From an uncultured Acidimicrobiales bacterium (GTDB lineage: Bacteria > Actinomycetota > Acidimicrobiia > Acidimicrobiales > Bin134): a DNA stretch of 64,000 nucleotides. The notes beneath the pieces were generated by a model. That model saw only the letters and a list, made by a program, of their open reading frames with translations, was not told the DNA's origin and made no database searches. A program made the translations under genes and the position numbers. Position 1 is the stretch's first letter, and every line of letters starts with the position of its first letter. Where the stretch lies: NCBI GenBank assembly GCA_951813555.1, contig OX638344.1, positions 2,633,076 through 2,697,075 of the forward strand, written 5' to 3'. This document shows positions 32,740 through 40,768 of this stretch, piece after piece.

Positions 32740-33768
32740 TTAGGCCGCGACCGCACCGCCAGCCACCAGCTCGCCCTGGTAGAACACCACCGCCTGGCCG
32801 GGGGCTACTCGGCGCTGGGGCTCCGCCCAGTCAACTCTGCCCGCTTGGTCCACTACCCCGACAGCGGGGGTGCCGTGGGCGCTCACCTGGATGTCTACCG
32901 GGCCCTCGACCGTTCCATCGACCCACTGGATGTTGATCACATCCTGGGTCGGCGAGTACAGATCCTCACGACGGCCCACGGTCACACGGCCTGCGGGGAT
33001 ATCCACATTGGTCACGTAACGGGGCTCGTCAGTACCGCCCAGGTTGAGGCCTCGGCGCTGGCCGATGGTCACGGCCTGCACGGCCTCCACTGAGCTCAGC
33101 ACCGTCCCGTCGACGTCCACCACGGTGCCCGGCGACTGGCCCAATCGACGGGACAGAAAGCCCTGCCGTCCCCCGGCCCGGTTGGCAATGAAACACACGT
33201 CCTGGCTGTCGGGCTTGGCCGAGTTTCGCAAGCCCAGATCGGCGGCCCGTTCCCGAACCTCGGCCTTGGTCAGGTGGCCGATGGGCAGCAGCAGGCGAGA
33301 CATCTGCTCTTGGCCCAGCATGTACAGGACATAGGACTGGTCCTTGGCGTCGTCCACGCCCCGTCGCACTCGGAACCCGTCACCGGCCGCCTCCAGACGG
33401 GCGTGATGGCCGGTGGCCACCGCGTCGAATCCCAGTGCCTCGGCCCGCACCATGAGCTTGTCGAACTTGATGTGGCGGTTGCACTCGATGCAGGGATTGG
33501 GCGTCAGCCCGACAGCGTGATCATCCACATACGGAGCCACCACCCGCTGGTCGAAAGCGTCGCCGAGGTTGAACACGTGGTGCTGCAATCCCAAGAGGTC
33601 AGCCACTCGGCGGGCATCCTCCACGTCCGACACCGAGCAGCAGCCGGTGTCCGATTCCCCTCCCCACAGCTTGAGGGTCACGCCAACCACCTCGTGGCCC
33701 TGCTCAGCCAGCATGGCGGCAGCCACCGACGAGTCCACCCCTCCCGACATGGCCGCCAAGACCCGCAT
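32740..33768 (-). CDS. mnmA: tRNA-specific 2-thiouridylase MnmA
   Basis: Thiolates uridine 34 of Glu, Gln and Lys tRNAs. The sequence has the PP-loop SGGVDSS at 9-14, the nucleophilic Cys93 in NPCIECN, the second catalytic Cys192 in DVCFIAN, and GQRRGLNLGG in the central domain; 342 residues, slightly short of the usual 360. It lies four bases after the cysteine desulfurase gene, its sulfur supplier, as in many Gram-positive bacteria. Confidence 0.97.
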   Translation of the reverse strand: MRVLAAMSGGVDSSVAAAMLAEQGHEVVGVTLKLWGGESDTGCCSVSDVEDARRVADLLGLQHHVFNLGDAFDQRVVAPYVDDHAVGLTPNPCIECNRHIKFDKLMVRAEALGFDAVATGHHARLEAAGDGFRVRRGVDDAKDQSYVLYMLGQEQMSRLLLPIGHLTKAEVRERAADLGLRNSAKPDSQDVCFIANRAGGRQGFLSRRLGQSPGTVVDVDGTVLSSVEAVQAVTIGQRRGLNLGGTDEPRYVTNVDIPAGRVTVGRREDLYSPTQDVINIQWVDGTVEGPVDIQVSAHGTPAVGVVDQAGRVDWAEPQRRVAPGQAVVFYQGELVAGGAVAA

Positions 33769-33771
33769 GGC

Positions 33772-34920
33772 TCAGCCCGTCCCGTAGTTCCGGAGGCGGG
33801 CCACTGCGCCGGGAATCACCGCCAACGCCTGATCGATGTCGGCGTCGGTGGTCTCATAGCCCAGCGAAAGCCGCAGCGACCCCCCGGCCAGCATCCGGTC
33901 GTAGCCCATGGCGGCCAGCACATGCGACGGGTCCTGCGCACCGCTGGAGCACGACGACGCGGCCGACGCGTACACCCCGGCATCCTCCAGCAGAAACAGC
34001 AGCGCCTCAGACTCAATGCCCTCGAAGCACAGGTGGGCCGAACCGGCCACCTTGCCTGATCGCTCCCCGGTCTCCACTGTGTCGGGCACCGCAGCCAGGA
34101 TCCCGTCGGCCAGCCGATCGCGTAGCCTGGCCAGCCGCTCCACCTGCTCGGCCCGGCTCTTCAGCACCACTTCGGCGGCCGTAGCCATGCCGGCGATGCC
34201 CGCCGCATTGTGGGTGCCCGAGCGCAGCCCTCGCTCCTGGCCGCCGCCCAGCAGCAGCGGCGACAGCTCCACCCCGTCGCGCACCACCAGCGCCCCTACC
34301 CCCTTGGGACCGCCGAACTTGTGGGCGCTCACCGAGATCAGATCGGCACAGGCGGCCAGAGAAGCCACGTCGAGCCAGGGGAAGGCCTGCACCGCGTCGG
34401 TGTGTAGCGCCGCCTGAGGGGCAGCCGAGCGCACCGCCTCGGCCACCTGGGCCAAGGGCTGAACCATGCCGGTCTCGTTGTTGGCCAGCATCACCGACAC
34501 CACGGTCACATCGTCGTCAAGGGCGGCGGCCAGCGCGTCTAGGTCGATCACCCCGGCGGCGTCCACTGCCACCACTCGGCCGCCCAGGTGCTCTACCGGC
34601 TCCAGCACGGCGTGGTGCTCAATCGCCGAGCACACCGTCATCCCGCCGACCCGCATGTGCCGCCCGACCACCGCCATGTTGTCGCCTTCGGTGCCCCCGC
34701 CGGTGAAGACGATCTCCCCCGGCTCCGAGCCCAACGCCTCGGCCATTACGTCACGGGCATCGTCAATCAGGCGGCGGGTGTCCCGGGCCATCCGGTGGGC
34801 ACCGGTCGGGTTGGCATACAGCTCCCGGTGCAGCGGGGCCATAGCCTCGGCCGCCTCCACACACAGCGGGGTCGACGCCGCATTGTCCAGGTACGCAATC
34901 GAATCCGACACCATTGCCAA
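33772..34920 (-). CDS. iscS: Cysteine desulfurase
   Basis: PLP enzyme of 382 residues that takes sulfur from cysteine as a persulfide. The cofactor lysine is Lys201 in SVSAHKFGGPKG; the sulfur-accepting Cys324 sits in ASSCSSGAQDPSH; the N-terminus YLDNAASTPL is characteristic. No IscU or SufU is adjacent, and the next gene is mnmA, so tRNA thiolation is a likely main use. The start may be the ATG at 34920 or that two codons later. Confidence 0.95.
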   Translation of the reverse strand: MAMVSDSIAYLDNAASTPLCVEAAEAMAPLHRELYANPTGAHRMARDTRRLIDDARDVMAEALGSEPGEIVFTGGGTEGDNMAVVGRHMRVGGMTVCSAIEHHAVLEPVEHLGGRVVAVDAAGVIDLDALAAALDDDVTVVSVMLANNETGMVQPLAQVAEAVRSAAPQAALHTDAVQAFPWLDVASLAACADLISVSAHKFGGPKGVGALVVRDGVELSPLLLGGGQERGLRSGTHNAAGIAGMATAAEVVLKSRAEQVERLARLRDRLADGILAAVPDTVETGERSGKVAGSAHLCFEGIESEALLFLLEDAGVYASAASSCSSGAQDPSHVLAAMGYDRMLAGGSLRLSLGYETTDADIDQALAVIPGAVARLRNYGTG

Positions 34921-34927
34921 CCGCCCC

Positions 34928-35584
34928 CTATACCTTGGGGAACACCAGATCGTCGCGCCGGGAGCGCTTTAGCTCGGCGAACGACGGCCACTCGGCCAGC
35001 GTCACCACCGCATCCCACAGCCGGACTGAGTCTTCTGAAGCCGGAACCTGGCTCACCACCGGCCCGAAGAACGAGGTGGACCCTCGGTCGTGGTGGAAGG
35101 TGATGATCGGGGTGCCCACATTGCGACCGGTACGGCTCAGCGCCTCCAAAGTGGATTCCCGCAGTGCGTCATCCAACGCCTCATCCTCGGCCCGGACAGC
35201 CAGATCCGGTGATACACCAGCCCTCTGCAATGCGGCAACCAAGTGCTTGTCGGAGGCCACCTCGCCTATGGCCGAGCGGATATCCGCGTCCGGGTTCCAG
35301 ATGGTGGCGCCGTAGGCGGTGTACAGCGCGCCGGCCGCCTCCGAGCCATGCCCCACCCGCACAGCATGGGCCACACGGAGCATCCGCCGGCCCTTGTGGT
35401 GCAGCTCCTGGTAACCCTCGGGGAAGTCGTCGTAGTCCTTGTCCTCGTTGAGGATCGACAAACAGATCAAACGCCAATCCACGGAGTAGCCCCGCTGCTG
35501 GGCGACCTCGGTTACCCACCTGGAGGTAATCCACGCGAATGGGCAGATCGGATCCCAGAAGAACTCGATGTCAGCGTCGGGCAT
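34928..35584 (-). CDS. DsbA-family oxidoreductase, mycothiol-nitroreductase-like
   Basis: Thioredoxin-fold protein of 218 residues without signal peptide. It starts EFFWDPICPFAWITSRW, close in pattern to the mycothiol-dependent reductase Rv2466c of mycobacteria. That protein has a CPWC active site; here the second Cys is Ala (CPFA), leaving a single thiol. The cis-Pro region is NVGTPIITF. A monothiol mechanism with mycothiol as partner would fit an actinobacterium. It runs in the same direction as iscS and mnmA but no functional link is evident. Confidence 0.85.
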   Translation of the reverse strand: MPDADIEFFWDPICPFAWITSRWVTEVAQQRGYSVDWRLICLSILNEDKDYDDFPEGYQELHHKGRRMLRVAHAVRVGHGSEAAGALYTAYGATIWNPDADIRSAIGEVASDKHLVAALQRAGVSPDLAVRAEDEALDDALRESTLEALSRTGRNVGTPIITFHHDRGSTSFFGPVVSQVPASEDSVRLWDAVVTLAEWPSFAELKRSRRDDLVFPKV

Positions 35585-35633
35585 GGGCCAATTCTACGAT
35601 GTTGCAGTTGATGTCATCCCCCCGAGTCGCCCT

Positions 35634-35639
35634 TAGACT
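35634..35639 (+). promoter_or_regulatory. Candidate -10 box of a leaderless transcript
   Basis: TAGACT ends eight bases before the ATG at 35648, so the transcript would have almost no leader. The same hexamer occurs at 10431 and 38674 in similar positions. Confidence 0.45.
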
Positions 35640-35647
35640 GACCAGCA

Positions 35648-36079
35648 ATGGCGAGAATTCGGGTTTCCACCACCATTGAAGCTCCTCTGGAGGACGTGTG
35701 GGAGTACGTTCGCCGAATAGACAGCCACACCGAGTGGATGGCCGACGCCGAGTCGATCACCATTCGAAGCACCCAAACCGAGGGCGTGGGCACCGCCTTC
35801 GAGTGCCTCACCAAGATCGGCCCTCTACGGCTCAACGATGCCATGGTGATCACCGAATGGGCCGAAAGGGAAGCCATCGGGGTGCGCCACACCGGAATGG
35901 TCACCGGCGAGGGCCGCTTCACCCTCACCCCGGCGGGAACCGACCGCACTGAATTCTGCTGGACCGAGGAACTGCACTTCCCCTGGTGGATGGGGGGCCT
36001 GCTGGGCGACATGGTCGGTGCCCGCATCCTCGAGTGGGTGTGGCGCCGCAATCTCAAGACCCTGCGCAGTCAGTTCTAG
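35648..36079 (+). CDS. SRPBCC (START-like) family protein
   Basis: Small ligand-binding-type protein of 143 residues. It begins ARIRVSTTIEAPLEDVWEYV and continues with HTEWMADAES, the usual start of polyketide-cyclase/START-like domains. Later strands include GRFTLTPAGTDRTEFCWTE and the final helix GARILEWVWRRNLKTL. The fold forms a hydrophobic pocket; ligand and role are unknown. No leader precedes it apart from a candidate -10 box. Confidence 0.85.
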   Translation: MARIRVSTTIEAPLEDVWEYVRRIDSHTEWMADAESITIRSTQTEGVGTAFECLTKIGPLRLNDAMVITEWAEREAIGVRHTGMVTGEGRFTLTPAGTDRTEFCWTEELHFPWWMGGLLGDMVGARILEWVWRRNLKTLRSQF

Positions 36080-36084
36080 GCCGT

Positions 36085-36777
36085 CTAGAACGCCTCCACC
36101 CAGCGAGAGGCGGCCCAAAGCGATCCGACGAAAGAAACTGCCGCCACCACCGCGGCCGCAAGTACAGGGATCGCGTTGACGTGTTTCCGTTTGCGAATTG
36201 CCTGGGCGGCAGCTGCCCCCACGAGGGCACCGCCGATGAGCCCGCCGATGTGGCCCCCCAGCGATATTCCCTGAACGGTGAAGCTGATAACGAGGTTGAT
36301 GGCCAGAATCGGCCCTATCGGGGTCTGGAACAAGCCCACCCCTTGGGTCAGCAACAGGGCGGCATAGGCGCCCATCAGCCCGAAAATCGCCCCCGACGCT
36401 CCCGCCACCAGCGAGTTGGGGGTCTCGATCAACGCCCCGAAAGACCCGCTCACCAGCGAGGATAGGTACACCGCGGTGAACGGCACCCGGCCCAGCCACC
36501 GCTCCAGGACCAATCCCAGGATGTACAACGAGTACATGTTCACCGCGAGATGGAACACACCGTGGTGCAAGAAACCGCCGGTGAATACCCGCCACCATTC
36601 GTTGTAGAAGTCGATGGCTGCCCCCCAGGTGGCGGCTTCGACTACTAGACCGTCGAGAGCGCCCCCGCCACCCAGACTGTCCCCCATCGCCATGCCCACG
36701 ATGAACACCACCACGTTGGCGGCGATCAGCACGTAGCTGACGTACCAGGTGTCGGTTCTCTGCGGGATCATGCTCAC
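36085..36777 (-). CDS. Rhomboid-family intramembrane serine protease
   Basis: Membrane protease of 230 residues with six or seven helices. The catalytic Ser128 lies in GASGAIFGLMGAYAALL and His176 in GGHIGGLIGGA. The HLAVN segment (His76, Asn80) after FLHHGVF supplies the oxyanion residues, and WWRVFTGGF precedes it. It would cleave transmembrane proteins; substrates are unknown. The NifU-like gene lies 18 bases upstream in the same direction. Confidence 0.93.
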   Translation of the reverse strand: MSMIPQRTDTWYVSYVLIAANVVVFIVGMAMGDSLGGGGALDGLVVEAATWGAAIDFYNEWWRVFTGGFLHHGVFHLAVNMYSLYILGLVLERWLGRVPFTAVYLSSLVSGSFGALIETPNSLVAGASGAIFGLMGAYAALLLTQGVGLFQTPIGPILAINLVISFTVQGISLGGHIGGLIGGALVGAAAAQAIRKRKHVNAIPVLAAAVVAAVSFVGSLWAASRWVEAF

Positions 36778-36795
36778 TGAGCGCTCAATGAGCGG

Positions 36796-37059
36796 TTAAA
36801 GACCCACCGGTGAGCCGTCGCTCAGCAGATTCTGGCCCACGTTCACCACCTCGGTCACCCCGGGTACCCGGTCTTTGAGAATCCGCTCCACCCCGGCCTT
36901 CAGCGTGACCGTCGAGGCCGGGCAGCTCACGCAGGCCCCCGTCAGCTCCACGGTGACCACGCCGGTGTCCTCGTCCACCTCTCGCAGAAAGATGTCGCCG
37001 TCGTCGGCCTGCACGGCAGGGCGGATGGCCTCAATCACCTGAGCTACGGCGTTCTGCAC
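36796..37059 (-). CDS. NifU C-terminal-like Fe-S scaffold protein
   Basis: Stand-alone NifU C-terminal domain of 87 residues. The CxxC pair is Cys43 and Cys46 in GACVSCPASTVTLKAGVE, which can hold a transient iron-sulfur cluster for delivery. Size and motif match NfuA-type scaffolds. Cluster users in this window include the Rieske fusion, but no direct link is implied. Confidence 0.93.
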   Translation of the reverse strand: MQNAVAQVIEAIRPAVQADDGDIFLREVDEDTGVVTVELTGACVSCPASTVTLKAGVERILKDRVPGVTEVVNVGQNLLSDGSPVGL

Positions 37060-37149
37060 GCTCCAATTGTCTCAGCCAAAACCCGATTCGCCAACCTTCC
37101 CGCCGATCTCGTTCAATCAACCAAGCAGGCATCTGACAGACTCGACACC

Positions 37150-37305
37150 GTGGAAGTGCTGGCCCATCAGGGAGGTTGGGACGAGATTCTCTTGGTGGCC
37201 GCGCCGTTGGCCCTGCTGGCCGGCCTGCTGTTTCTGGCTAACCGCCGGGCCTCTCGCGGCGGACGTCGGGGGTCCGCGAATAGCCCACGTAGCAAGACCA
37301 GCTAA
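37150..37305 (+). CDS. Small single-span membrane protein
   Basis: Short frame of 51 codons from a GTG. It begins VEVLAHQGGWDEILLVAAPL and continues with a leucine/alanine helix to about residue 29, then a basic Arg/Gly/Ser tail, so it is predicted as a single-pass protein with the tail inside. Small proteins with an AHQGGWDE start recur, as I recall, in actinobacterial genomes near similar genes; this is from memory. Its last four bases overlap the end of murA on the opposite strand, and its tail contains one copy of a 33-base direct repeat. Confidence 0.6.
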   Translation: MEVLAHQGGWDEILLVAAPLALLAGLLFLANRRASRGGRRGSANSPRSKTS

Positions 37306-37333
37306 CCGCCGGGCCCCTCGCGGCGGACGTCGG
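37237..37333. repeat. 33-base direct repeat at the murA 3' end
   Basis: A segment beginning GCTAACCGCCGGGCC at 37237 recurs at 37301, offset 64, with one mismatch over 33 bases. The second copy encodes the end of MurA (minus strand) and the stop of the small membrane gene; the first lies within that small gene. A tandem duplication at a convergent overlap is the simplest explanation. Confidence 0.85.
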
Positions 37334-38594
37334 CCCCCAGCGCGTTGAGCTTGCCGGCGAAGTCCTCGTAGCCCCGGTCGATGTGGTGGGGATCGCACAC
37401 CACGGTCTCGCCCTCGGCGGCCAACCCGGCCACTACGAGGGCCGCACCAGCCCGGATGTCGGATGCCCGCACCGGCGCACCGCTGAGCCGGTCCACTCCC
37501 CGGATCACGGCATGATGGCCCTCGGTGCGGATATCGGCGCCCATACGCACCAGTTCGTCCACGTAGCGGAACCGGCCCGAGAAGAGATTCTCCGTCACAA
37601 TTCCCACTCCCTCGGCCACCGACAGCATGGCCACCAGCAGCGGCTTGCAGTCGGTGGGCAGGCCTGGATACGGCAGGGTGGAAACGTCGGCCGATCGCAA
37701 GCGCCCGTTGCTCATGGCCCACATGCCTTCGGAGTCCGATGAGGTGCGTACACCCATCTCGCCCAGCTTGCGGCATGGCATTGCCATGTGGTCGGGCTGG
37801 GCGCCCCGCAGGATGATCTCGCCGCCGGCCACCCCAAGTGCGGCCAGGAATGTTGCCGCCTCGATCCGATCGCTCATCGCGGTGTGCTCTGCCGGGTGGA
37901 GTTCGTCCACCCCCTCCACCATGATGGTGGACGTGCCCGCCCCGGTTACCTGGCCACCCATGCGGTTCAGGAGTCCGGCCAGATCAGCGATCTCCGGCTC
38001 CCGGGCGGCGTTGTCAATCACCGTGGTGCCCTTGGCCCGGACAGCGGCCATCATCACGTTCTCGGTGGCTCCCACACTGGGGAACTCCAAGAGAACCGGG
38101 CTGCCCACCAGATTGTCGGCGGTGGCATGTACATCGCCCCCGGAGATCTCGAACCGACAGCCGATTGCCTCTAGCGCGGCGATGTGCATGTCGATGGGCC
38201 GGGGGCCGAAATTGTCACCGCCGGGCAGGGCCACCCGGGCGTGGCCGGCACTGGCCAGCAGCGGGCCCAGCACCGCGGTGGAGGCTCGCAACTGCTCGGT
38301 CAGCGCATAGGGCGCCTCGGGGGTGATGACCGCGGGGCGGTCGATGGTGAGGGCGTCGCCCAACCGGCTGACCGAGACCCCCATCGCCCGCAGCACATCG
38401 GCCATCACTGACACATCTTCGATATCGGGCACATTGCGGATCACCGAAGTGCCCTCGGCGAGCAGACAGGCGGTCATGAGCTTCAGCACCGAGTTCTTGG
38501 CCCCGCCGATGGCCACCGACCCCTCCAGCGGACCGCAGGTCCGAACCATGATCCGGTCCTGCTGATCGAAGTCCTCCTGCTGGACGCGTTCCAC
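37302..38594 (-). CDS. murA: UDP-GlcNAc 1-carboxyvinyltransferase MurA, Asp type
   Basis: First committed step of peptidoglycan synthesis: transfer of enolpyruvate from PEP to UDP-GlcNAc. 430 residues. Substrate-binding Lys33-Asn34 lie in IGGAKNSVLKL; TGNFG-like repeats of the EPSP-synthase fold follow. The active-site loop reads PGGDNFGPRP, so the usual Cys is Asp127, as in Mycobacterium tuberculosis MurA. That exchange is known to make the enzyme insensitive to fosfomycin. The first 15 residues may be extra, since a second Met precedes VRTCGPLEGS. Confidence 0.96.
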   Translation of the reverse strand: MERVQQEDFDQQDRIMVRTCGPLEGSVAIGGAKNSVLKLMTACLLAEGTSVIRNVPDIEDVSVMADVLRAMGVSVSRLGDALTIDRPAVITPEAPYALTEQLRASTAVLGPLLASAGHARVALPGGDNFGPRPIDMHIAALEAIGCRFEISGGDVHATADNLVGSPVLLEFPSVGATENVMMAAVRAKGTTVIDNAAREPEIADLAGLLNRMGGQVTGAGTSTIMVEGVDELHPAEHTAMSDRIEAATFLAALGVAGGEIILRGAQPDHMAMPCRKLGEMGVRTSSDSEGMWAMSNGRLRSADVSTLPYPGLPTDCKPLLVAMLSVAEGVGIVTENLFSGRFRYVDELVRMGADIRTEGHHAVIRGVDRLSGAPVRASDIRAGAALVVAGLAAEGETVVCDPHHIDRGYEDFAGKLNALGADVRREGPGG

Positions 38595-38673
38595 CCGATA
38601 AGTATGGTGCCCGCGCTCCCAACAGCGAAGTCATAGCCACCGATGGCGTCACGGGGCGTCTGCCTCCGAAAAG

Positions 38674-38679
38674 TAGACT
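38674..38679 (+). promoter_or_regulatory. Candidate -10 box upstream of MFS gene
   Basis: TAGACT lies eleven bases before the ATG at 38691. If used, the transcript would start within a few bases of that ATG, which favours it over the in-frame ATG at 38643 that lies upstream of the box. Confidence 0.45.
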
Positions 38680-38690
38680 GCCTCCAGCCC

Positions 38691-40202
38691 ATGCCCCGAG
38701 TGATCTCTCGTCGCGTTCTGAGCGCCGATGCCGCCGATGTCGTGCTGAACGGCCCAGGCGGCCTGCTGACCCCCCGCTCCGACATCGTTTTGGAGCGCGC
38801 CGAGCCTGAAGGGGTGTTCACCGCGGTAGAAGGGCCAGTCGACCACTATCGCCGCACGGTCACCGTCGAGCCGATCAGCTCTGACCAGGTTGAGATCACC
38901 GAGCAGTTTGACTTTCGGCTGGCCATCCCGGTTTGGTGGGTGCTCTTCACCATCCCCGTCAGCCGCGCCCTGCGCCAGGGACGGGACCTTCCTTGGTGGC
39001 ACCCCCCCGACCGCTTCACCGCCCGCCAGGCTCGTATCGTGGCGCTGCTGGCCACGCTGGCGGTGCTTGCCGGGTTCCTGGGCACGCTGCTCGGCCAGAC
39101 CATCACGTTTGCGCGAGAGGAGTTCGGAGAGAGCAAGTCAGCCGCGGGCGTCGCCCTGTCGCTGATCCGACTCAGCATACTGATCACGGTGGCAGTGGCC
39201 GCGCTCGCCGACCGGAAGGGCCGAAGGCGCATCCTGCTCTATGCCGCAGGTGGTGCCATCTTGGCCTCAGCAGCCACATCCCTGGTGGCCAACCTGGCCA
39301 CCTTGACCGCGGTCCAGGCAATCTCCCGGGGATTGTCCCACGCCCTGGCTCTGCTCATCTTTGTGTTCGCACTCGAAGAAGCCCCGGCCGGCTCACGGGC
39401 CTTTGTGGCCTCCATGCTGGGGTTGGCCGCCGGGCTGGGATCGGGAATCGCTGTCGGGTCCGTACCTTTGGCCGACCTAGGGGTTTCCGCGTGGCGGCTG
39501 AGTTTCCTGATGGGTCTGGCCGGACTGCCCCTGGTGTTGTTCGCGGCCCGCAGACTGCCCGAATCCCAGCGCTTTGAAACAGCCCGTCGACAGCCTCGAA
39601 CCCGCCCGCCAAAGCAGTACCGCTTCCGACTGGTGCTCTTGGCCGTGACCTCGTTTGCCGTGCTGGTGTTCGCCGCTCCGGCCTCTCAGCTGCAAAATGA
39701 CTTCTTGCGGGACGAACGGGGCTTTAGCGCCACCAAGATCACGATCTTCACTCTGCTCACGGCCTGGACCGCGGGACCGGGCATGCTCATTGCCGGCAAG
39801 CTTGCTGACCTTCGGGGCCGACGGTTCCTTGCCTCTATCGGTGTGAGCGGCGGCGCGCTATTCGCCTTGTGGCACTTCACTCTGGCCGGCTGGCCCATGT
39901 GGGTCTTGATCGCGGTTGGAACCCTCATGACCGCCACCACGGTGCCGACGCTGGGGGTGTACCGAGCTGAGATGTTCGGCACGATCCGCCGATCGGAGTC
40001 CAACGGACTCCTGGGCATAGCCGGTGTAGCCGGCAGTGCCGCCGGCCTAGCCGCCGCTGGGTTCATGGCCGACGCCTGGGGTTACGGCACCGCGTTCAGC
40101 GTCTTGATAGCCGGTCCGATCCTCGTCGCCATCCTGGTGCTCCTCTTCTACCCCGAGACCACTAGGCGCTCCCTGGAAGAGTTAAACCCCGAAGACGCCT
40201 AG
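38691..40202 (+). CDS. Major facilitator superfamily transporter with N-terminal soluble domain
   Basis: Transporter of 503 residues. Residues 1-75 form a soluble segment (DVVLNGPGGLLTPRSDIVLE, then VEPISSDQVEITEQFDF), unusual for the family. About twelve membrane helices follow. The MFS loop motifs are ADRKGRRRILLYAAGG and the second-half ADLRGRRFLASIG; the C-terminus PETTRRSLEELNPED matches the sugar-porter pattern PETRGRSLEELN. Substrate unknown. The stop overlaps the convergent hydrolase gene by four bases. Confidence 0.88.
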   Translation: MPRVISRRVLSADAADVVLNGPGGLLTPRSDIVLERAEPEGVFTAVEGPVDHYRRTVTVEPISSDQVEITEQFDFRLAIPVWWVLFTIPVSRALRQGRDLPWWHPPDRFTARQARIVALLATLAVLAGFLGTLLGQTITFAREEFGESKSAAGVALSLIRLSILITVAVAALADRKGRRRILLYAAGGAILASAATSLVANLATLTAVQAISRGLSHALALLIFVFALEEAPAGSRAFVASMLGLAAGLGSGIAVGSVPLADLGVSAWRLSFLMGLAGLPLVLFAARRLPESQRFETARRQPRTRPPKQYRFRLVLLAVTSFAVLVFAAPASQLQNDFLRDERGFSATKITIFTLLTAWTAGPGMLIAGKLADLRGRRFLASIGVSGGALFALWHFTLAGWPMWVLIAVGTLMTATTVPTLGVYRAEMFGTIRRSESNGLLGIAGVAGSAAGLAAAGFMADAWGYGTAFSVLIAGPILVAILVLLFYPETTRRSLEELNPEDA

Positions 40203-40768
40203 AGGCTCTCCAACCAACCTGCCACCGCGGCCACAATGCCAGCATCAGCCTTCTTGGGGTCGTGGCGCTCGCCTTGGAGCCAGACGGTGGTCACCGGGCC
40301 CTTGATGGCTGGCAAGTGCTGGGCGAACTCTTCGGGACTGCCGAAAGGGTCGCGGTCGCCCGAGATAAACAGGCAGGGAACGTCGACTCTTGGGAAATGC
40401 CCAGTCCGCAGTTTGTCAGGCTTCTTCGGCGGGTGCAGCGGATAGCTCAGCAGCACCAGCCCCGCGGCAGACATCCCCTCGGCCACCGCCATCGAGCACA
40501 TCCTGCCGCCCATCGAGCGGCCTCCCAGCACCAAGCGGCCGGACTCGGTTCCCAGCCGGGCGGCGATGGCCGGTATCTCCTCGTGCAGAAAGGCCAGCAG
40601 CTTGGGCGCCCGGTCGGGGGGTCGGCGGCCCTGGTTGCGATAGGGGAAGTTGATTCGCTCCACCGGCAGCGGGGCCAACTTCTCGGCAATGGCCACCAGC
40701 GTGTGCTGGTCGCGGTCTCCGCCCGCACCGTGGGTCAGCACGAGCCCGTCGACCTTCGGCCTCCCCAT
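40199..40768 (-). CDS. Alpha/beta hydrolase, Tex30/KANL3-like
   Basis: Small hydrolase of 189 residues from the ATG at 40768, which shares one base with the upstream stop. The frame is open for 51 more codons, but these are Arg-rich and read from the neighbour. The nucleophile is in LGGRSMGGRM (GxSxG), the acid in ISGDRDPFGSPEE and the His in GERHDPKKAD. The start VDGLVLTHGAGGDRDQHT fits the Tex30/dienelactone-hydrolase-like group. Physiological substrate unknown. Confidence 0.86.
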   Translation of the reverse strand: MGRPKVDGLVLTHGAGGDRDQHTLVAIAEKLAPLPVERINFPYRNQGRRPPDRAPKLLAFLHEEIPAIAARLGTESGRLVLGGRSMGGRMCSMAVAEGMSAAGLVLLSYPLHPPKKPDKLRTGHFPRVDVPCLFISGDRDPFGSPEEFAQHLPAIKGPVTTVWLQGERHDPKKADAGIVAAVAGWLESL

